Below the pieces are notes generated by a model. That model made no database searches. It was given only the letters and a program-made list of their open reading frames with translations, and was not told the DNA's origin. Of a stretch of 64,000 bases of DNA, positions 60,050-64,000 are shown piece after piece. A program made the translations under genes and the position numbers. Numbering within the stretch: position 1 is the first letter of the stretch; each line of letters opens with the position of its first letter. Location: assembly GCA_028279275.1 (NCBI GenBank), contig JANQOB010000006.1, positions 1 through 64,000 on the forward strand, written 5' to 3'. This DNA is from Gammaproteobacteria bacterium (lineage in GTDB: Bacteria; Pseudomonadota; Gammaproteobacteria; UBA4575).

Positions 60050-60373
60050 ATGCAAAATATAGATGTCAAGGCAGAGGGTCTTGAATTTACGCCTGAAATG
60101 CTTGAGCGTATACAGGATCATGTGAATTTGTTATGCAAAACCAGAACAGACATTAGCAAGGTAATAATTTCACGTGCCACAACACGACGTTTTTCTGATC
60201 TGAATAATTTTTTTTATAACATTCAAGTCATTAATCAGGATCACTCCTCTTCAACTCTAGGCTTTGAATATCACGATATATTTTTGTGTCTTGAACTCGC
60301 TATTCTGAATGTAAATAGTAAAAATCCATCAACAGCTAGCCTAGAAAAGAGAAGAATAAATAGCTGTTATTAG
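60050..60373 (+). CDS. second HPF-like small protein
   Basis: 107 residues. MQNIDVKAEGLEFTPEMLER followed by SKVIISRATTR, FFYNIQVINQD and DIFLCLELAILNVNSK reproduces the HPF secondary-structure order and is a distant paralogue of the protein encoded at 59341-59730. The basic tail is short. Function is inferred only from fold. Confidence 0.6.
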   Translation: MQNIDVKAEGLEFTPEMLERIQDHVNLLCKTRTDISKVIISRATTRRFSDLNNFFYNIQVINQDHSSSTLGFEYHDIFLCLELAILNVNSKNPSTASLEKRRINSCY

Positions 60374-60399
60374 CTACATACATCAATACAGCTGGTAAT

Positions 60400-60822
60400 A
60401 TGCCTAAAAAATACTATCAACCAATTATAATTACGCTTCTAGTTTTATCTTTTGGCATTATTATCTCATTACTGTCTAGCCAGAGTATTGATGTAAGAGC
60501 CATCCCAATCGAAGAAAAGATACTTCTTAAAACCTATTATTCGCTGCTAACATTGGTAACTCTGTTATCCATCGTAGTGATTCTTTTCATACTAGAGAAT
60601 AAAAAGTGGGGCTATTTCATATCTGCTCTTTGTGGAATCTCATATTTTCTAATATATGCTTTAGATCTTCTGACAATATTTCCACATGATCTTTCCATAA
60701 TGCCGCGGACCATATTCATGTTGGAGACTGCCGGGTTTATTATTTCAATTCCAACGTTTGTATTGTCTATTTCTGCATTCATCCTACACAACAAAGAAGA
60801 CGAACTTGCACTTTTTGAATAA
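60400..60822 (+). CDS. membrane protein of unknown function
   Basis: 140 residues, four helices (PIIITLLVLSFGIIISLL, LLTLVTLLSIVVILFIL, GYFISALCGISYFLIYAL and a final one). It lies 26 nt after the HPF-like gene on the same strand. No family recognised. Confidence 0.6.
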   Translation: MPKKYYQPIIITLLVLSFGIIISLLSSQSIDVRAIPIEEKILLKTYYSLLTLVTLLSIVVILFILENKKWGYFISALCGISYFLIYALDLLTIFPHDLSIMPRTIFMLETAGFIISIPTFVLSISAFILHNKEDELALFE

Positions 60823-60988
60823 GGACTTGTAGCTGCTTCGAACATAGTATTTTGATCTTCTAAAAAGGCTTATTAATAAATTAAGCGTCGAAAAACTCGA
60901 TCACTTCTTACATTTAATACGAATTTTCTTTTGATTCCTGAATGCATAAAATTCTAACTATCATTAATTAATATCGATTGATTCAACT

Positions 60989-61660
60989 ATGACAAATTTA
61001 AATGGAATTCTTGATAAAGTTTTGGCCAGTGGCGCAACTACTGGGCTTGCAAGTGGTTTGGCTGGTGGCTTGGCAGGATCATTTTTGATGAGTAAAAAAG
61101 GTCGCAAAATAGGCAAAAGCGCCTTAAAGGTTGGTGGAGTAGCTGCCGTAGGAGCACTCGCGTACACAGCATACAAAAAATACTCGAATAAACAGAATGG
61201 CACAGAACAAATTGTCAGCGAACAAAATGAACTACTTAGTGTTCCTAATAATTCAGGATTTCTTCCAGAGAAAAATGATACGGAAGCATTGCAAAACCTT
61301 GAGCTGATACTTATCAAAGCCATGATTGCAGCGAGTCGCGCAGATGGTCAAATGGATGTAAGCGAAAGCCAAACCATATTCAAGCAAATCAAGTCTTTTA
61401 ATCTAAACGAACAAGAAGAGAAAATGCTATTAGATCAAATGAGTCAAGCCATAGATATGGATGAGCTTATCAGCGCCTCCTCTTCAATTGAAATTGCCAG
61501 TGAAGTATATGCAGTGTCGGTAATGGCGATGAACGAAATCAACCAGCAAGAAAGGGATTATTTAACGATGCTGTCTATGCGTCTAGGGTTACCAAATGAA
61601 CTTGCATCTGAAATCGAACGGGAGATTCAATTTCAAGAAACTAAACCAGCGCTAAATTAA
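60989..61660 (+). CDS. DUF533 (YebE-like) TerB-fold protein
   Basis: 223 residues. A Gly/Ala-rich N-terminal region (GLASGLAGGLAGSFLMSKKG) and a hydrophobic segment VGGVAAVGALAYTAYKKY precede a helical TerB-like domain, LILIKAMIAASRADGQMDVSE, near residues 105-215. The family is widespread in proteobacteria; role unknown. Confidence 0.85.
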   Translation: MTNLNGILDKVLASGATTGLASGLAGGLAGSFLMSKKGRKIGKSALKVGGVAAVGALAYTAYKKYSNKQNGTEQIVSEQNELLSVPNNSGFLPEKNDTEALQNLELILIKAMIAASRADGQMDVSESQTIFKQIKSFNLNEQEEKMLLDQMSQAIDMDELISASSSIEIASEVYAVSVMAMNEINQQERDYLTMLSMRLGLPNELASEIEREIQFQETKPALN

Positions 61661-61933
61661 AGAATTTACTGCGCTTTCTTTTTTATGATTGACTGTTTTT
61701 AAATTATAAATACCTGAATATGATTCCTTCACGAAAAGTATAAAAGGCAATTTTCAAAGCTCTAATTCGTAGATTTAACTTTAGCTCATTTATATAAGAA
61801 CATGTTTTATCTATAAAACGAATTATACTGTACAGGCACGCTCATGTGCCTGTCATATTATTTAAACTTACATACTGTTAGTATGTCTAAGCTTACCTAA
61901 AACATTAATCAAACAGTCAAATCCAAGTAAAGC

Positions 61934-62389
61934 ATGGTTTCTCTCAATATTAATAATAAAGATATTTCATTTGAGGTTGATGAAGATACACCACTTCTAT
62001 GGGCAATTCGTGACGAAGCTCATTTAACGGGTACAAAATATGGTTGCGGTCTTGCACTTTGTGGGGCCTGTACGATTTATCTTGACAACCAACCTATACG
62101 TTCTTGTATTACACCCGTTGCCGCTGCTGTTGGTAAAAAAATTACTACGATTGAAGGCTTAGAGTCAAAGGAAAGCCAAGCCATACAGCAAGCTTGGAAA
62201 AAATTAGATGTTCCTCAATGTGGTTACTGTCAATCCGGACAAATCATGTCTGCAACAGCTTTATTAAAAAATAATAAATCACCAAATGATAATGATATTG
62301 ATGCTTTTATGTCAGGAAATATCTGCCGTTGTGTAACCTATGTGCGTATTCGCGCCGCTATAAAAGAAGCTGCTAAAAATCTTGTATAA
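61934..62389 (+). CDS. iorA: 2Fe-2S subunit of a molybdenum hydroxylase (IorA-like)
   Basis: 151 residues. Plant-type cluster ligands YGCGLALCGACTIYLD with a later Cys (RSC), and a second cluster CGYCQSGQIM with GNICRCVTYVRI. It transfers electrons from the molybdopterin subunit encoded just downstream. The substrate of isoquinoline 1-oxidoreductase-type enzymes cannot be assigned here. Confidence 0.9.
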   Translation: MVSLNINNKDISFEVDEDTPLLWAIRDEAHLTGTKYGCGLALCGACTIYLDNQPIRSCITPVAAAVGKKITTIEGLESKESQAIQQAWKKLDVPQCGYCQSGQIMSATALLKNNKSPNDNDIDAFMSGNICRCVTYVRIRAAIKEAAKNLV

Positions 62390-62398
62390 CAATAAACG

Positions 62399-64000
62399 AT
62401 GCCACAATCCGAATTAATAAATTTAAGTAGAAGAAATTTTCTTAAGGCGGGTGTTGTTTCTGGCACAGGCCTAACGTTGGGTATTTATTTTGGCTCGTCT
62501 CTTGCTGAAGAACTCACGTCCGGCCCTGGTCACGCCTCCGCGGAACTGGCAAATCAAGCTCAGTTAGAACCCAATGCATTTGTACGTATTGGAACGGATA
62601 ATTCAGTTACTATCATCGCCAAACATATTGAATTTGGTCAAGGAACACATACAGGTTTACCTACAATAGTTGCAGAAGAACTAGATGCAGCATGGGATCA
62701 AATCAAAGTGGAAAGTGCGCCTGCAGATGCCTCCAGATATAACAATTTACATTGGGGCCCATACCAAGGTACGGGCGGTAGTTCAGCTATTGCAAATTCT
62801 TATGAGCAACTACGTAATGCCGGTGCTACTGCACGAGCAATGTTAATTAATGCTGCCGCGAAATTATGGGAAGTATCACCCGAATCGATTTTGATACAAC
62901 AGGGTGTCGTCTTGCACAAAGAATCAAATCGATCACTGAAATTTGGCGAGCTTGCGGAATTGGCATCCAAAGAAAAGATACCTGAAAAAGTCACATTGAA
63001 ATCACCAAACGATTACGTCTACATTGGTAAACAAGCAGCACGTACCGATACAGCTTCGAAAAGTAATGGTACCGCAATTTTCACACAAGACATCCAATTT
63101 CCAGACATGTTGACTGCCGTGGTTGCGCACCCCCCAAGATTCGGAGCAAAACTGAAATCATTTGATGCTACGAATGCAAAAAAGGTTGCGGGTGTAAAAG
63201 ACATATTTGCAATTCCCTCTGGTGTAGCGGTGCTAGCAAAAAACTTTTGGTCGGCTAAAAAAGCTCGCGATGCATTAGAAATTCAATGGGATGAAAGTAA
63301 TTCGTTTACTAAAAGTTCGCAGGATATTCTCAATGAATATAAAACATTAGCAAAAAAACCCGGTGCGACGGCCTACTCTAATGGCAGTGTTGATGAAGCT
63401 TTTAAACAAGCAAATGAAACCATTAGTGCCAGTTATGAATTCCCATTTCTTGCGCATGCCACAATGGAACCCATGAATTGTGTAATTCAATTGAATAATG
63501 ATTCATGTGAACTTTGGTACGGTTCTCAAACTCAATCAGGAGATCAATTTGCGGTCGCACAAACGCTTGGTTTAGCGCCTGAAAAAGTAAAAATTAATAC
63601 ACTCTTTGCGGGCGGATCATTTGGGCGTCGCGCGAATCCAACAGGTGATTATGTAGTTGAAGCAGCCAACATTGCAAAAGCATCAAAATTATCAACCCCT
63701 ATAAAATTAGTTTGGACACGGGAAGATGACACCCTTGCGGGTTACTATCGGCCATTAAACTATCACGAATTAAAAGCTGCTGTTGATGCAACCGGCACTA
63801 TCACTGCGTGGCAACACAGAATTGTGGGTCAATCAATTCTCACTGGAACCGCATTTGAAGAAATGCTTGTTAAGGACGGTATCGACTCTACCTCAGTTGA
63901 AGGTGCTGCGAACCTACCCTATTCCATTCCCAATATGCACGTTGATTTACATTCACCTACTCTTCCGGTACCTATTCAATGGTGGCGTTCAGTGGGTCAT
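62399..64000 (+). CDS. iorB: molybdopterin subunit of IorB-type hydroxylase (3' end outside window)
   Basis: 534 codons visible, no stop before the window ends. It begins with a Tat signal: SRRNFLKAGVVSGTGLTLGI. Typical IorB blocks follow: IAKHIEFGQGTHTGLPTIVA, GPYQGTGGSSAI, HATMEPMNC and LFAGGSFGRRANP (molybdopterin contact). It starts 9 nt after iorA. The periplasmic location is inferred from the Tat signal. Confidence 0.92.
   Translation, partial: MPQSELINLSRRNFLKAGVVSGTGLTLGIYFGSSLAEELTSGPGHASAELANQAQLEPNAFVRIGTDNSVTIIAKHIEFGQGTHTGLPTIVAEELDAAWDQIKVESAPADASRYNNLHWGPYQGTGGSSAIANSYEQLRNAGATARAMLINAAAKLWEVSPESILIQQGVVLHKESNRSLKFGELAELASKEKIPEKVTLKSPNDYVYIGKQAARTDTASKSNGTAIFTQDIQFPDMLTAVVAHPPRFGAKLKSFDATNAKKVAGVKDIFAIPSGVAVLAKNFWSAKKARDALEIQWDESNSFTKSSQDILNEYKTLAKKPGATAYSNGSVDEAFKQANETISASYEFPFLAHATMEPMNCVIQLNNDSCELWYGSQTQSGDQFAVAQTLGLAPEKVKINTLFAGGSFGRRANPTGDYVVEAANIAKASKLSTPIKLVWTREDDTLAGYYRPLNYHELKAAVDATGTITAWQHRIVGQSILTGTAFEEMLVKDGIDSTSVEGAANLPYSIPNMHVDLHSPTLPVPIQWWRSVGH

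Overview
The window is dominated by a photosynthesis gene cluster (PGC) of a purple, bacteriochlorophyll a-producing proteobacterium, running from about 0.7 to 53.4 kb. It is followed by ordinary chromosomal genes. The DNA is visibly AT-rich. The tRNA-Cys/tRNA-Leu(UAA) pair resembles the cysT-leuZ part of the enterobacterial glyW-cysT-leuZ cluster, and both tRNAs encode CCA. With the gene content this suggests Gammaproteobacteria, but that is an inference. Only the oxygen-dependent cyclase AcsF is present; no bchE, bchJ or crtA is visible. That points to an aerobic or facultatively aerobic anoxygenic phototroph with spirilloxanthin-series carotenoids (crtE, F, D, C, I, B).

Layout. 0-0.7 kb: a Cys-less TusA-like protein and a small exported protein. 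0.7-6.6 kb (minus strand): pufB-pufA, idi, a four-helix membrane protein, two tandem paralogous repeat proteins of unknown function, the LH2 genes pucB-pucA, pucC and def. 6.8-17.1 kb (minus): crtE-crtF-bchCXYZ-pufQLMC, with pufBA placed after pufC instead of before pufL. 17.2-19.6 kb: crtD-crtC (plus). 19.7-34.2 kb (minus): hemN, and the bchFNBHLM-lhaA-puhABCE operon. 34.5-43.4 kb (plus): ppsR1, bchG-bch2-bchP, a small membrane protein, ppsR2 and a kinase-less bacteriophytochrome. 43.4-45.2 kb (minus): acsF-bphO. 45.4-53.4 kb: a BLUF protein, an alpha/beta hydrolase, bchIDO and crtIB.

Regulation. I found seven promoters with a pair of PpsR/CrtJ-type TGT-N12-ACA boxes. The two boxes are separated by exactly 8 bp in six cases and 7 bp in one: puc, bchC, crtE/crtD, bchF/ppsR1, bchG, acsF/BLUF and crtI. 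Two PpsR paralogues, a bacteriophytochrome with its heme oxygenase, and a BLUF protein imply combined redox, far-red and blue-light control. One PpsR appears to begin at an ATT codon.

The most novel content is the pair of repeat proteins between the puf and puc genes. Each has a stress-protein-like N-terminal domain followed by many degenerate P-x-P-L-S-x-x-F-G-L-P-x-L-S units, a layout suggestive of a multivalent linker for light-harvesting complexes. The LH2 alpha subunit has Phe-Phe where B850 complexes carry Tyr-Trp or Tyr-Tyr, which predicts a blue-shifted antenna.

53.4-64 kb: membrane proteins (PsiE, DUF2189 and unknowns), a tRNA-Leu 3' remnant, two tRNAs, a MarR regulator, a BAX-inhibitor-1 homologue, two HPF-like proteins, a DUF533 protein and the start of an isoquinoline 1-oxidoreductase-type molybdenum hydroxylase (iorA, partial iorB). 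No CRISPR array, transposase, integrase or rRNA was seen.
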